This document shows positions 46,145-55,081 of a stretch of 64,000 nucleotides of DNA, one piece after another. The notes below the pieces were generated by a model, which was not told the origin of the DNA, made no database searches, and worked only from the letters and a program-made list of their open reading frames with translations. Position 1 is the first letter of the stretch. Each line of letters starts with the position of its first letter. The position numbers and the translations under genes were made by a program. The DNA is from Hydrogenophaga palleronii NBRC 102513 (GTDB lineage: Bacteria; Pseudomonadota; Gammaproteobacteria; Burkholderiales; Burkholderiaceae_C), in assembly GCF_001571225.1 (NCBI RefSeq), contig NZ_BCTJ01000009.1, positions 1-64,000 of the forward strand. Reading direction: 5' to 3'.

Positions 46145-47956
46145 TCATATCACGCTGTCCCAACTGGCCGAGAGCCGCACGGCCGCGTTGATGATGCCCA
46201 CCATCGAATAGGTCTGCGGGAAGTTGCCCCACATCTCGCCGGTGGTGGCGTGCGTGTCTTCCGACAGCATGCCCAGCGGGTTGCGTGCGGCCAGCATGGT
46301 CTCGAAGATGGCGCGTGCCTCGTCCACGCGGCCGATGCGCGCGAGCGCGTCGATGCGCCAGAAGGTGCAGATGTTGAACGCCACCTCGGGCTTGCCGAAA
46401 TCGTCGGCCGCTTCGTAGCGCCGCATGAAGGGGCCGTCGCAGAGGTGTTTCTCCAGCGCATCGAGCGTGGCGATGAAGCGTGGGTCTTTCGGGTCGATCA
46501 GGCCGACCTCGGCCATCAGCAGCACGCTGGCGTCCAGGTCGTGGCCACCGAAGCTCTCGGCGAAGGCCTGGCGCTTCTCGCTCCAGGATTCGCGCAGGAT
46601 GCGCTCGCGCATGGTATCGGCGCGGTCGGCCCACAGCTCGGCGCGCCCCGGCAGCTCCAGCGTACGCGCGATCTTGGCCAGGCGGTCGCAGGCGGCCCAG
46701 CACATCAGCACCGAGCTGGTGTGCACACGCGCCCGGGTGCGCAGCTCCCACATGCCGGCGTCGGGCTGGTCGTGGATGAGCATGGCGCGTTCGCCCACCG
46801 CTTCGAGTTTTTCGAACTCGGCCAGGCCGGCCTGGCGCAGCAGGCGCTTGTCGTGGAAGGCCTGGGCGGCGGCCAGCACGATGTTGCCGTACACGTCGTG
46901 CTGGAAGTGTTCCTGCGCCTGGTTGCCCACGCGCACCGGCCCCATGCCGCGATAGCCGGACAGGGTGTCGCAGATGCGCTCGGGCAGTTCGCGTTCGAGG
47001 CCGATGCCGTGCAGCGGCTGGATGTGGCCACCGCCCGCGCCCACCACCACGTTGGACAGCCAGCGCAGGTAGTCCTCCATGGTGCCGACCTCGGACAGGC
47101 TGTTGAGCGCGCGCACCACGAAGAAGGCGTCGCGCAACCAGCAGTAGCGATAGTCCCAGTTGCGCTGGCTGCCCGGCGACTCGGGGATGCTGGTGGTCAT
47201 CGCCGCGATGATGGCGCCGGTGTCTTCGTAGAGCGAGAGCTTGAGCGTGATGGCCGCGCGGATCACCGCCTCCTGCCACTCCAGCGGAATCGCCAGGCGC
47301 CGGCTCCAGTTGCGCCAGTAGGCGATGGTCTCCTGCTCGAAGTGGCGCGCCGTGTCGCCGATGCCGCTGTCCAGCGTTTCGTCCGGGCCGAAGATGAAGT
47401 TGTGCTCGCGCATCAGCAGGAAGGGCGCGCGCGAGAGCACGTGGCTGATGGACGCATCGGTGTGCAGGCGCAGCGTCTGCCCGTCGCCGACGTAACGGAT
47501 GTGGTTGCTGCCCGAGGTGATGGTGGGCGCCGACCGGCCCCAGTCGAAACGCGGCAGCAGGCTCACGCGGATGCGTGGCGCGCCTTTGAGCGGGCGCACG
47601 CGGCGCACCAGTTGCGTGGGCCTGAAGTAACGCCCGCGCGAGAGGAAACGCGGCGCGAAGTCGGTGATGGACAGGCCGTTGCCGTCGTGGTCCCAGAGCT
47701 CGGTGATCAGCACCGCGGTGTTGGGCTCGTAACGCTGGGTGGCTTCTGCCAGGCCTTCGATCTCGATGGCGAAGGCGCCCTGTTCGGCGTCGTCACCGCC
47801 GAGCAGGGCGTGGAACACCGGGTCGCCGTCGAAGCGTGGCAGGCAGCTCCAGACCACGCGGCCGTGCGGATCGATCAAGGCACTGAAGGAACAGTTGCCG
47901 ACCATGCCGAGCGACAGGGAGGCCGGGGCGGGCGGGGCGAAACCGGGGTTGCTCAT
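46145..47956 (-). CDS. Glycoside hydrolase family 15 (glucoamylase/trehalase-like)
   Basis: A 603-aa enzyme with an N-terminal beta-sandwich and a C-terminal (alpha/alpha)6 barrel. Motifs include RNWDYRYCWLRDAFFVVRAL (substrate site and catalytic region), GYRGMGPVRVGNQAQEHFQHD and CWAACDRLAKIA. GH15 covers glucoamylases and bacterial trehalases. The position between otsB and otsA suggests trehalose or a related glucan as substrate. No signal peptide, so it is cytoplasmic. It overlaps otsB by four bases (ATGA). Confidence 0.93.
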   Translation of the reverse strand: MSNPGFAPPAPASLSLGMVGNCSFSALIDPHGRVVWSCLPRFDGDPVFHALLGGDDAEQGAFAIEIEGLAEATQRYEPNTAVLITELWDHDGNGLSITDFAPRFLSRGRYFRPTQLVRRVRPLKGAPRIRVSLLPRFDWGRSAPTITSGSNHIRYVGDGQTLRLHTDASISHVLSRAPFLLMREHNFIFGPDETLDSGIGDTARHFEQETIAYWRNWSRRLAIPLEWQEAVIRAAITLKLSLYEDTGAIIAAMTTSIPESPGSQRNWDYRYCWLRDAFFVVRALNSLSEVGTMEDYLRWLSNVVVGAGGGHIQPLHGIGLERELPERICDTLSGYRGMGPVRVGNQAQEHFQHDVYGNIVLAAAQAFHDKRLLRQAGLAEFEKLEAVGERAMLIHDQPDAGMWELRTRARVHTSSVLMCWAACDRLAKIARTLELPGRAELWADRADTMRERILRESWSEKRQAFAESFGGHDLDASVLLMAEVGLIDPKDPRFIATLDALEKHLCDGPFMRRYEAADDFGKPEVAFNICTFWRIDALARIGRVDEARAIFETMLAARNPLGMLSEDTHATTGEMWGNFPQTYSMVGIINAAVRLSASWDSVI

Positions 47957-48699
47957 GGTGTGGTGCTGGGGATGGCAAAAGCGTCGCCCAACCAGTGGCG
48001 CAAGGCGGCGGGGTTGGGACAGCGGTGGCGCGCGCGGCTGGCGCCCTCGCCAACCTTGATGCCCTGGCCACCCAGGCGCTGCACCACGTCGAAGCCGGCC
48101 TCGTCGGTCACGTCGTCGCCGGCAAACACCGGCACGCGTCCGGCGAACGGGGCTTCGCGCATGAAGGCTTCGATGGCGGTGCCTTTGCTGATGCCGATGG
48201 ACTTCACCTCCACCACCGCCTTGCCACGCAGCAGCTGCAGGCCGGGCTGGTTGGCGATGGCGCGCGACAGCGTGTCCACGCACAACGTTTCCAGCGTGGG
48301 CGCCAGCCGGTAGTGCAGGGCGATGGAGGTCTGTTTGCGTTCCAGCAGCAGGCCACCATGGCGCGACACCAGGTGCTCGGCGGCGGCGATGGCGCGCGCC
48401 AGCCCGTTGGGGCGCATGGCGGCCGCGCCGCCCTGCAGGGACAGGCGCACGGCGCCGTGCTCGAAGGCGCCGGGCCAGGGCCAGGGCGAGACCAGCATCG
48501 ACTCGAGGTCGTCCAGCGCGCGCCCGGTGATCAGCGCCAGCGCGCCGCCCAGGTGCTCGTGCAGCCGGTGCAGCAGGGGCACCAGTTGGGGGTCTATCGC
48601 CACGGCGTCGGGCCGTGGGGCCAGATCGGCGAGCGTGCCATCGAAGTCCAGAAACAGCGCGGACCGGTCGCTCAACAGTCTAGGAAGGAGGGTGCTCAT
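47953..48699 (-). CDS. otsB: Trehalose-6-phosphate phosphatase
   Basis: A 248-aa HAD-family phosphatase releasing trehalose. It shows the HAD nucleophile motif LFLDFDGTLADLAP, the second motif ALITGRALDDLE and the metal-binding GDDVTDEAGF. It is the first gene of the trehalose operon. Trehalose is an osmo- and desiccation protectant, so stress-dependent expression is expected, but no specific promoter signal was identified upstream (104-bp gap to cca). Confidence 0.96.
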   Translation of the reverse strand: MSTLLPRLLSDRSALFLDFDGTLADLAPRPDAVAIDPQLVPLLHRLHEHLGGALALITGRALDDLESMLVSPWPWPGAFEHGAVRLSLQGGAAAMRPNGLARAIAAAEHLVSRHGGLLLERKQTSIALHYRLAPTLETLCVDTLSRAIANQPGLQLLRGKAVVEVKSIGISKGTAIEAFMREAPFAGRVPVFAGDDVTDEAGFDVVQRLGGQGIKVGEGASRARHRCPNPAALRHWLGDAFAIPSTTP

Positions 48700-48803
48700 C
48701 AGCCCCTACCGTAACAGCCCTCGGACCCGCATGGGGTGATAAATCGTTTAACCGACCCTGCGGGTGAGAGACTGCGGCGCCACTTGACGGCCAGGGCACA
48801 TGC

Positions 48804-50099
48804 TCAATCGCCAGCGTCGGCGCGGCCTGTGGCGGCGCTCAGGCCATCGTGCACCGCGGCCACGCGCGCCTGGTGGATGCGCCCACCCACGGCCGCACCG
48901 GCCAGGCCCTCGGCCTGCGCCAGCGCGGCCACCGCGGCGGTGTCGACGGCCTGCGCCCACTGCAGTGCCTGCGCCAGCCGCGCGCGCTGCGGGTAGGGCT
49001 GCTCGTGCAGGCCGAGGCGGCCGCGCGCGTCGCACTCGCAGGCCAGCAGCACCTCTTGAAAGCGGTGTGGCTTGCGCAGCGCGTCGCAGCGTTCCAGCAG
49101 GCGCACCAGCGCGGCGGCCGACAGGTCGCCGCTGCGGTGGATGTTGCCGTGCTCGCGCGCCACCACGTCGGCCAGCTCGCGGCAGTCGGTCGGCACCCGC
49201 AGGCGTTCGCACACGCCCTTGAGCAGGCGCGCGCTGCGCTCCTCGTGGCCGATGTGGCGCGGCAACACGTCGGCGGGCGTCGTGCCCTTGCCGAGGTCGT
49301 GGCACAGGCAGGCGAAGCGCACGGTGAGTGGTGCATCCAGGCGCGCGCTCATGTCCAGCACCATCATCAGGTGAATGCCGGTGTCGATCTCGGGGTGGTA
49401 GTCGGCGCGCTGCGGCACGCCCCAGAGGCGGTCCACCTCGGGCAACAGGCGTTCGAGCGCACCGCAATCGCGCAGCACCTCCAGCATGCGGCTCGGGCGC
49501 TGCTCCATCAGGCCACGTGCGAGTTCCTGCCAGACACGCTCGGCCACCAGGTGGTCCACCTCACCGTCGTCCACCATGCGCCGCATCAGCGCCAGGGTGT
49601 CGGGCGCCACCGAAAAATCGGGGAAGCGCGCGGCAAAACGCGCCAGCCGCAGGATGCGCACCGGGTCTTCGGCAAAGGCGCCGGTGACGTGGCGCAGCAC
49701 GCGCGCCTGCAGGTCCTGCTGGCCGTGGTGCGGGTCGATCACGGGTGCCTGGGCAGGGTCGTCCGCGTGTTCAGTGGCCACCGCCATGGCGTTGATGGTG
49801 AGGTCGCGCCGCGAGAGGTCGTCTTCCAGCGTGACGCCGGGCGCGGTGTGGAAGGCAAAGCCGTGGTACCCCGGCGCGGTCTTGCGTTCGGTGCGCGCAA
49901 GCGCGTATTCCTCGCGCGTCTGCGGGTGCAGGAAGACCGGGAAGTCGCGTCCGACTGGCAGGAAACCCGCATCGGCCATGGCCTCGGGCGTGGCGCCCAC
50001 CACCACCCAGTCGCGGTCCGTGTGTGCGGCGGGCGGTGTGGCGGCGGCACGCGCCATCAGCGCGTCGCGCACGGCGCCGCCCACGAGATAGATTTTCAT
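48804..50099 (-). CDS. cca: CCA-adding tRNA nucleotidyltransferase
   Basis: A 431-aa class II enzyme adding CCA to tRNA 3' ends. Motifs: YLVGGAVRDALM, the catalytic DRDWVVVG, RRDLTINAMAV and the C-terminal HD domain (FACLCHDLGKG) found in multifunctional proteobacterial CCA enzymes, giving phosphatase activity. It is downstream of the GST gene on the same strand (43-bp gap). Confidence 0.97.
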   Translation of the reverse strand: MKIYLVGGAVRDALMARAAATPPAAHTDRDWVVVGATPEAMADAGFLPVGRDFPVFLHPQTREEYALARTERKTAPGYHGFAFHTAPGVTLEDDLSRRDLTINAMAVATEHADDPAQAPVIDPHHGQQDLQARVLRHVTGAFAEDPVRILRLARFAARFPDFSVAPDTLALMRRMVDDGEVDHLVAERVWQELARGLMEQRPSRMLEVLRDCGALERLLPEVDRLWGVPQRADYHPEIDTGIHLMMVLDMSARLDAPLTVRFACLCHDLGKGTTPADVLPRHIGHEERSARLLKGVCERLRVPTDCRELADVVAREHGNIHRSGDLSAAALVRLLERCDALRKPHRFQEVLLACECDARGRLGLHEQPYPQRARLAQALQWAQAVDTAAVAALAQAEGLAGAAVGGRIHQARVAAVHDGLSAATGRADAGD

Positions 50100-50142
50100 G
50101 GCGCCAGTTTAGGCCTTGCGCCGGCGCCAGGCCGGCGGGGCT

Positions 50143-50832
50143 TCAGCGGCCCAGGCGGTAGGGTTCGTCGAAGTCGATGAAGTCGTGTTCTGCCCGGGCC
50201 TCGTCGATCCAGGCCTTCACGCCCGGCAGGGCCAGCACCCGCGCCACGTAGGCGGCGAGGTCGGCCGGCACCGGCAGTTCGTAGGTGACCAGGCGCGAGC
50301 AGACCGGCGCGAAGTAGGCGTCGGCGATGCTGAACTCACCGAACAGCAGGGCGCCGGCGGGTTGTGCGGCCAGCAGCTCGCTCCACAGGCCGCACAGGCG
50401 CGCCACGTCGGCGCGCACCTCGGCCTTGTCGCGCCAGACCAGGCGGCCGATCTCGGGCAGCGAGGCTTCGATGTTCATCGGGCAGTGGTTGCGCAGGGCG
50501 GAGAAACCGCTGTGTATCTCGGCGCAGACGCTGCGGGCGCGGGCGCGTGCCTTCACGTCCTGCGGCCACAACCGGTGCTCAGGGAAACGTTCGGCGAGGT
50601 ACTCGGCAATGGCCAGGGTGTCCCAGACCGCCAGGCCGTCGTCCACCAGCACCGGCACCTTGCCCAACGGGTTCACGGTGCGCAGCTTTTTCTTGAAGAC
50701 CGAGTTGGTGTCGAAGGAGTCGAAGCGCACCATCACTTCCTCAAACGGGATGCCGGCCTGCTTCAGCAGCACCCAGGGCCGCATGGACCAGGATGAGTAG
50801 TTCTTGTTGCCGATGTAGAGCTGCAATGCCAT
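50143..50832 (-). CDS. Glutathione S-transferase
   Basis: A 229-aa cytoplasmic GST. The thioredoxin-like domain begins LQLYIGNKNYSSWSMRPWVL with the catalytic Ser in SSWS, the glutathione site is KVPVLVDDGLAVWDTLAIAEYL, and a helical C-terminal domain follows. The start is the ATG at 50832. Substrate unknown. Confidence 0.94.
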   Translation of the reverse strand: MALQLYIGNKNYSSWSMRPWVLLKQAGIPFEEVMVRFDSFDTNSVFKKKLRTVNPLGKVPVLVDDGLAVWDTLAIAEYLAERFPEHRLWPQDVKARARARSVCAEIHSGFSALRNHCPMNIEASLPEIGRLVWRDKAEVRADVARLCGLWSELLAAQPAGALLFGEFSIADAYFAPVCSRLVTYELPVPADLAAYVARVLALPGVKAWIDEARAEHDFIDFDEPYRLGR

Positions 50833-50953
50833 GGAAAACCTCCGCTGAAGAAGCCGCCATGGTAGGGCGTTGTCGGCCGCTGATTGATGCCAAAACACCG
50901 CGCGATTCATTCGCCGTGCCGGGCCCGCGCCGTGGCCCCGGGGTGCTAGCTAT

Positions 50954-51280
50954 TTAGGCGTATTTTTCGAGAATGCGGGTCGAGCGCTCGACCTCGCGAA
51001 AAATGCTCAGTTCGGCGTCCGACACCGACACCGCTTCCATCATCTCGCAGGCCATCATGCGGTAGAAGGCGCGGTCCATGGCCTTGCGTGCTGCGGCCAT
51101 CTGCTGGGCCACGTCTTCACAGCCTCTGCCACTCTCCACCATGTCGATCAGGCCACGCACCTGGCCCTCGATGCGCTTGAGCCGATTGACCACATCGCGC
51201 TGGTGTTCCGAGTGGTAGGCAGAGCCCGATGTGTTCGAGACGGGCTTGCGGTTCGGGGACTTGCGGGCTGAGGCTGGCAT
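50954..51280 (-). CDS. CsoR/RcnR-family (DUF156) transcriptional repressor
   Basis: A 108-aa all-helical repressor. The DNA-contacting helix start is HQRDVVNRLKRIEGQVRGLI, with the first sensor residue Cys54 in SGRGCEDVAQQ. The rest of the classic Cu site (His at +25 and Cys at +29) is not present; instead Cys78 lies at +24 (MMACEMM). The sensed metal or stress is therefore uncertain. A GC-type dyad matching CsoR-like operators lies 60 bp upstream. No metal-efflux gene is adjacent. Confidence 0.9.
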   Translation of the reverse strand: MPASARKSPNRKPVSNTSGSAYHSEHQRDVVNRLKRIEGQVRGLIDMVESGRGCEDVAQQMAAARKAMDRAFYRMMACEMMEAVSVSDAELSIFREVERSTRILEKYA

Positions 51281-51339
51281 GGGTGGCTTGTAGTTGAAAG
51301 GTATTCAATTCTGGCAACCGGGCGAGTGTGCCAAAAAAA

Positions 51340-51356
51340 TACCCCTACAGGGGATA
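51340..51356. promoter_or_regulatory. CsoR-type operator upstream of the DUF156 gene
   Basis: The sequence tacccctacaggggata contains the perfect dyad cccct/agggg with a 2-base centre and AT-rich flanks, similar to known CsoR/RcnR-type sites. It lies between the regulator (minus) and the NDUFA9-like gene end. Autoregulation is inferred. Confidence 0.6.
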
Positions 51357-51386
51357 CCGCCGGAAGAAAAGGGGACTAGCGGGGGA

Positions 51387-52340
51387 TTAGCGCCCGGCGC
51401 CGTGCCGGTAATCCAACAACTGGCTGCGCCCGCCGCGCTGGCCCAGGTAGGTGGGGGCCACGCTGTGCACGCTGGTCGGCTGGATGCCGAGTGCGGTCAG
51501 GCCGGGCCACTGTTGCGTGGCCAGGTTGTCGCTGGCCAGGGAGTCCAGGTTGTCGCGGCTCATCAGCGGTTCGCCGGGCAGCCACTCCATCACACCGGCC
51601 TGCAGGCGGGCCAGGGCCGCGGGCAGGGCCCACACCGGGCGCTGCTGGCTGCCGTAGCGCCCGGCGATGCGCGCCAGTTCGGCCAGGGTCAGCACGTCGG
51701 GGCCGGTGCATTCGAAGGTCTGGCCCACGCTGCTGGCCGGCAGACCGCGGTCGCGCAGGCTGGCCACCACCGCGTTGGCCACGTCTTCCACCCACACCGG
51801 TTGCAGGCGCGTGTGTGCGCCGGCCAGCGGCAGCAGCGGCAGGACGGCCTGCAGGCGCGCGAACAGGTTGAGGAAACGGTCGCCGCTGCCGAACACCACG
51901 CCCGGGCGCAGGATGGTCAGGTCCAGGCCTGCACCACGCAGCACTTCTTCACCGCGCGCCTTGCTGCGCTGGTAACGGGAAGCACCGTCCAGGCCCACGC
52001 CGAGTGCGCTCACGTGCACCACGCGGCGCACGCCGTCGGCGGCGCAGGCTTCGGCCAGCGACAGCGGCAGCTCCACGTGCACGCGTTCGAAATCGTCTTC
52101 ACTGCCGTGCAGGATGGCCACCAGGTTGACCACCGCGTCGTGGCCGTCCAGCAGCGACAGCAGCTGGCCCGGGTCGTGGACGTCGGCTTCCAGCACCGTC
52201 ACGCGTGGCAGGTGCTGCACGCGCGCGGCGTTGATGGCGCGGCGCGTGGGCACCGTGATGCCCCAACCTTGGCGGTGCAGTTTTTCGCAGACGTGGCGTC
52301 CGATGAAGCCGGTGCCGCCGAGGACGAGGACGTTTTTCAT
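51387..52340 (-). CDS. NDUFA9-like NAD(P)-binding epimerase-fold protein
   Basis: A 317-aa atypical SDR. The nucleotide loop is LVLGGTGFIGRHVCE, and the central HVSALGVGLDGASRYQRSK carries the altered active site seen in complex I NDUFA9-type proteins (no canonical Tyr-x-x-x-Lys pair confirmed). In Burkholderiales it is often found beside slt, as here with a 6-bp gap. Probably a quinone or complex I related accessory factor; function not proven. Confidence 0.9.
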   Translation of the reverse strand: MKNVLVLGGTGFIGRHVCEKLHRQGWGITVPTRRAINAARVQHLPRVTVLEADVHDPGQLLSLLDGHDAVVNLVAILHGSEDDFERVHVELPLSLAEACAADGVRRVVHVSALGVGLDGASRYQRSKARGEEVLRGAGLDLTILRPGVVFGSGDRFLNLFARLQAVLPLLPLAGAHTRLQPVWVEDVANAVVASLRDRGLPASSVGQTFECTGPDVLTLAELARIAGRYGSQQRPVWALPAALARLQAGVMEWLPGEPLMSRDNLDSLASDNLATQQWPGLTALGIQPTSVHSVAPTYLGQRGGRSQLLDYRHGAGR

Positions 52341-52346
52341 GGGGGC

Positions 52347-54380
52347 TCAGGGCAGGTCGGGGTTGGCGGGCGGCAGGTTGGTCGGGGCCGGACCCACCGA
52401 GCCCAGGCGTGCGCGCAGCGACTGCGGCTGGCCGGTGATGAGGGCAGCGTAGTTGGTGGTGTTGGCGAGCACGCGCTTGACGTAATCGCGCGTTTCCTCG
52501 AACGGGATGTTCTCGGTCCAGACCTCACCCGGCAGCACCGGGCCGTTGCGCCACTGGCGCGGGCGCCCAGGGCCGGCGTTGTAGGCGGCGGCGGCCAGCG
52601 GCAGCGAACCCTGGAAGTCGTCGAGCGCAAGCTTCAGGTAAGCGGTGCCGATGCGGATGTTGGTGTCGCGGTCGGTGATCTGGGCGGGCTTGAAGTCGGT
52701 CATGCCGATCTTGCGCGCTGTCCAGCTCGCGGTGGCCGGCATCACCTGCATCAGGCCGGAGGCGCCGACGCCGGAGCGCGCGTCGGTGACGAAGCGGCTT
52801 TCCTGCCGGATCAGGCCATAGACATAGGCCGGGTCGAGGCCGATCTCGGTTGCGCGGCTCACCACCTGTGCCCGGTGCGGCGTGGGGAAACGTTGCGTGT
52901 GGTCGATCAGCTCGGGCGTGCGCAGGCTGGTGTTGATGCAGCGGTCCCACAGCGCGTTCTGGCAGGCCACGGCGGCGGCGGCTAGCAGCTCGCGCTCGGG
53001 CAGGCCGCCGGGGCTGTGCAGGTTGGCGGTGTAGTTCCACTCGCGCACGCCTTCGCTGCGCAGGCCCAGGCGGATCGCCGCCAGCGCACGGCGCAGGCCG
53101 GGGTCGTTCTGCGCTGCGGACAGTTCGTCGGCGGTGAGCGGGGCCGGGGCGGGTGGCACGGTGATGGGCCGGCCGAGTTCTTCCAGCGCCAGCTGTTCGT
53201 AGAAGTCGCGCGTGGAGGCGATGCTCTCGAACAGCGCGCGGGCGCGTGCCTGGGCGCTGGCCGCGTCAGGCAGTTGCAGTGCCTGCAGGGCGCGCGCGTC
53301 CCAGTAGACCCAGACCGCTTCGCTTTGCTGCGCTTCGCCCATGGCGCCGATGGCCGTGTGCACTGCGGCCCAGGCGCCGGCGCGCAGACCGGCGCGGGCC
53401 ATCCAGGCCAGTTGCTCGTCGTGCATGTCGCGCGCCTCGCCCTTGGCAAAGTAACCGAGGGCGTCGGGCTGCAGGCGTTGTGCGGCGCGCCGGCCGATCA
53501 CGCCCCAGGTCCAGCTGCGTTCTTCCTTGGTGAGCTGGGCCTGCCAGCGCGTGCGTTCAAGCTCCTGCGCGGCCACCGCCGGGTCGCTGGCGGCGAGGCG
53601 GATGATGGCCAGCGTCACCAGCTCCTTGGTGCGCGGGCGGATGGCGGTGATCTTGTCGTCGAGGTACTTGGCCGGGTTGGCGGCGATGCTGTCCACCGTG
53701 GGCACGATGTCGGGATCGACCAGGGACACGGCCTGCATCGCCACGCGCGGGCGGTTGCTGTCCATGGCCAGGCGCGCGCGCTGCCACACGGCGGCCGGCT
53801 TGAGGTGGCCGCTGGCGAACAAGGCGCGGGCGGCGCTGGCGCAGCCGTCGTCGGCGTCGCGCTGCGCCAGCCAGTTGGCCTGCACCAGCGGGGCGGCGGC
53901 GTCGCCCGGCGTGCGGCCGGTGGCGACGTCGCGCATCAGGGCGTAACAACGCACCTGGCGGTCGTCGTTCATGCGAAAGCGCGGCAGCTCGGTGTCGAAG
54001 TTGTCCCAGTCGCCGGCCTTGGCCAGTTGCAGCAGCCAGTCGTTGCGCAGGCGGTCTTCCCAGTAGGTGCCGGGCATGCTGTCGAGTGCGCCGCGGATCT
54101 CGGCCGGCGTGGCGCGGTCCAGCCGCGCGCGCATGTCCCAGTAGATCGCCAGCGGCTCCAGCGTGTGGCCGCGCACGCTGGGCAGCAGGTTGGCCAGCGC
54201 AAAGCTGTTGCCGCGTGAGTAGGCCGAGCGCATCTCCAGCAGCGCGGCGTCGCCGGCCACGCTTTGGGCCAGCACCGCCGAGGGCAACAGGAGCACCGCC
54301 ATAATGAGCCGCAGACCGCGCTTGTGCAGATGCCGTTGCACACGGGCTGCGGCCCCCTGTTTCTCAACAACCAGATTCAT
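52347..54380 (-). CDS. slt: Soluble lytic murein transglycosylase
   Basis: A 677-aa periplasmic enzyme cleaving peptidoglycan between MurNAc and GlcNAc. A signal peptide is present (RLIMAVLLLPSAVLAQS). A long alpha-superhelical domain precedes the C-terminal catalytic domain with the catalytic Glu in IRQESRFVTDARS, GLMQVMPATA and AAAYNAGPGR. The ATG at 54380 is only nine bases from the divergent cyclo-ligase start. Confidence 0.95.
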   Translation of the reverse strand: MNLVVEKQGAAARVQRHLHKRGLRLIMAVLLLPSAVLAQSVAGDAALLEMRSAYSRGNSFALANLLPSVRGHTLEPLAIYWDMRARLDRATPAEIRGALDSMPGTYWEDRLRNDWLLQLAKAGDWDNFDTELPRFRMNDDRQVRCYALMRDVATGRTPGDAAAPLVQANWLAQRDADDGCASAARALFASGHLKPAAVWQRARLAMDSNRPRVAMQAVSLVDPDIVPTVDSIAANPAKYLDDKITAIRPRTKELVTLAIIRLAASDPAVAAQELERTRWQAQLTKEERSWTWGVIGRRAAQRLQPDALGYFAKGEARDMHDEQLAWMARAGLRAGAWAAVHTAIGAMGEAQQSEAVWVYWDARALQALQLPDAASAQARARALFESIASTRDFYEQLALEELGRPITVPPAPAPLTADELSAAQNDPGLRRALAAIRLGLRSEGVREWNYTANLHSPGGLPERELLAAAAVACQNALWDRCINTSLRTPELIDHTQRFPTPHRAQVVSRATEIGLDPAYVYGLIRQESRFVTDARSGVGASGLMQVMPATASWTARKIGMTDFKPAQITDRDTNIRIGTAYLKLALDDFQGSLPLAAAAYNAGPGRPRQWRNGPVLPGEVWTENIPFEETRDYVKRVLANTTNYAALITGQPQSLRARLGSVGPAPTNLPPANPDLP

Positions 54381-54389
54381 GTCTCGATT

Positions 54390-55040
54390 ATGGACAACAA
54401 AGATGGTCAGAGCCCCCACAAACCCCACGCCGCGCCTGCGGAAGGACCGGCGGCAGCGCTGAAGGCCGAATGGCGCAAGGCGCTGATCGAAAAGCGCCAG
54501 GGACTGGCCGACCGGGCCTGGCGCAACGACCTGCTGCAGCGTGTCATGCGCGTCTGGCTGATCGAACGGCCCGACACCATCATCGGCGCCTACTGGCCGA
54601 TCAAGGGCGAGTTCGATCCGCTGCCGGCGCTGTTCCGCTGGCAGGAGGCCGGGCTGGAGGAAGACGCTCAGGGCCAGCAGCGGCACCGCCGCATCGGCCT
54701 GCCGGTGGTGAACAAGGTCGACAAGACGCTGACCTTCTACACCTGGTACCCGGGCTGCCCGATGGAGGAAGACGCCTACGGCATTCCCAAGCCCAAGGAC
54801 ACCGAGATCGTTGAACCGACGCTGATCTTCGTGCCCTGTGTGGGCTACGGCCCGGGTGGTTACCGGCTCGGCTACGGCGGCGGTTTCTACGACCGCACGC
54901 TGGCCAGCCTGAGCCCCAAACCTTTCACCGTCGGCCTGGGTTACGACTTCGGCTGGGTGCCGGACCTGCGGCCCGAGATCCACGATGTGCCGCTGGACGC
55001 GATCCTGTCGGACACCGGGGTGATGTGGCCTGAACGCTAG
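54390..55040 (+). CDS. 5-formyltetrahydrofolate cyclo-ligase
   Basis: A 216-aa enzyme converting 5-formyl-THF to methenyl-THF with ATP. Motifs: the N-terminal EWRKALIEKRQGL and the C-terminal GYGPGGYRLGYGGGFYDR and the YGIPKP segment. A short acidic/proline-rich N-terminal extension precedes the family core. It is cytoplasmic and diverges from slt with almost no spacer, so the promoters lie inside each other's coding ends. Confidence 0.95.
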   Translation: MDNKDGQSPHKPHAAPAEGPAAALKAEWRKALIEKRQGLADRAWRNDLLQRVMRVWLIERPDTIIGAYWPIKGEFDPLPALFRWQEAGLEEDAQGQQRHRRIGLPVVNKVDKTLTFYTWYPGCPMEEDAYGIPKPKDTEIVEPTLIFVPCVGYGPGGYRLGYGGGFYDRTLASLSPKPFTVGLGYDFGWVPDLRPEIHDVPLDAILSDTGVMWPER

Positions 55041-55081
55041 ACCGGCAAGGCCCCCTCGCTGCGGCGGCGCCCCTCAGGGGT
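55041..55081. repeat. Intergenic repeat, partial copy D
   Basis: A short copy of the family: ccggcaaggccccc followed by the hairpin cgcccctcaggggtg (about 55068-55081). The EamA stop codon lies inside the hairpin loop. Confidence 0.45.
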
